Positions 7,715 through 7,983 of a stretch of DNA of 7,983 nt are shown piece after piece. Positions within the stretch are counted from its first letter, which is position 1. Every line of letters begins with the position of its first letter. The stretch lies in contig SLLP01000064.1 of the NCBI GenBank assembly GCA_007133995.1, positions 1 through 7,983 of the forward strand. The letters are read 5' to 3'. Position numbers and translations under genes: made by a program. Below the pieces are notes generated by a model. That model was not told the DNA's origin. It ran no database searches and worked only from the letters and a program-made list of their open reading frames with translations. Source of the stretch: Balneolales bacterium (GTDB lineage: Bacteria > Bacteroidota > Rhodothermia > Balneolales > Natronogracilivirgulaceae).

Positions 7715-7983
7715 ATGGCGGCCGTCCCATGATTAATGCAAATGCACCTCTCTATCGTAATCGATGTCGAAGGTCAGTCCTTCCAGGCATTTGTTGTATT
7801 TTTCCACCAGCTCGGTCTGGTCGCGTCCACCTATGAAGATGTTGGCCAGCTCAAAACTGTAGCTGTCCTGCCCCTGCATTTCGGATGTATGCGTGCCATC
7901 CTTGACGGGAATTTTCACCTCAAGGCCGTGGATGAATTTCTTGAGGATGTTGATCTCGTTTTCCGTCGGCACTTTCCTGATCA
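7715..7983 (-). repeat. Right copy of the ATP-grasp direct repeat (cut by window edge)
   Basis: Partner of 6335-6602. Over the 82 complete residues that can be compared, the two proteins differ at 13 positions, about 84% identity, mostly conservative changes such as Glu/Asp and Ile/Val. The core encoding GTHTSEMQGQDSYSFEL is unchanged in protein, and its DNA includes the 48-base identical run. Confidence 0.85.
7733..7983 (-). CDS. Second ATP-grasp protein, C-terminal end only (5' end outside window)
   Basis: The minus-strand frame is open from the right edge to TAA 7733-7735 and gives the last 83 codons of a paralogue of the neighbouring ATP-grasp gene. The GTG at 7970-7972 is an internal valine, since homology to the neighbour (IRKVPT then NEINILKKFI) runs through it to the edge. 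Only the C-terminal domain is visible; the ATP-binding motifs lie outside. It ends in the same VHLH tail as its paralogue. It is first in transcription order, 85 bp ahead of the complete copy. Whether it is a full, working gene cannot be judged from here. Confidence 0.85.
   Translation of the reverse strand, partial: IRKVPTENEINILKKFIHGLEVKIPVKDGTHTSEMQGQDSYSFELANIFIGGRDQTELVEKYNKCLEGLTFDIDYDREVHLH

Noticed and set aside
7648..7732. Separate promoter or small RNA between the two ATP-grasp genes
   Set aside because: No promoter-like boxes or stable hairpin with a T-run were seen; the short gap fits simple co-transcription.

Overview
The window is a chromosomal-looking stretch of bacterial DNA with roughly balanced GC in its genes and AT-rich gaps. 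It holds five clear protein genes, two of them cut by the window edges, plus one weak small ORF. I see no rRNA, tRNA, CRISPR array, transposase or phage gene. The starts lack convincing Shine-Dalgarno sequences and sit behind AT-rich leaders, as is common in Bacteroidota and related phyla. The acidic, Asp-rich surface segments would suit a moderately halophilic member of the Balneolota/Rhodothermota side of that group. This placement is inference and of low confidence.

Layout. Left, + strand: the C-terminal part of one serine beta-lactamase-like hydrolase (1-936), then a complete, predicted lipoprotein paralogue (1036-2607, alternative start 982). The two share the same motif spacing and the same small C-terminal domain, so they look like an old tandem duplication. 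Next, + strand: htpG (2706-4733), the bacterial Hsp90, with all ATPase motifs and an unusual insert of about 56 residues in its middle domain that includes three 21-bp tandem repeats. Convergent to it, with 22 bp between stop codons, is a secreted purple-acid-phosphatase-like metallophosphoesterase (4756-6132, - strand). A 219-bp gap follows, holding a weak hairpin and a dubious 40-codon ORF. The right end, - strand, carries two tandem ATP-grasp ligase-like genes: one complete (6352-7647) and one of which only the last 83 codons lie in the window (7733-7983).

How they fit together. Two unrelated gene families each occur as tandem duplicates here: the cell-envelope serine hydrolases and the ATP-grasp enzymes. 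The hydrolases and the phosphatase carry export signals or belong to commonly exported families. HtpG and the ATP-grasp enzymes should be cytoplasmic. The ATP-grasp pair is probably co-transcribed and may be the edge of a larger biosynthetic cluster that continues to the right. Nothing in view proves a novel multi-gene system. The best leads are the recent ATP-grasp duplication and the repeat-bearing insert in HtpG.
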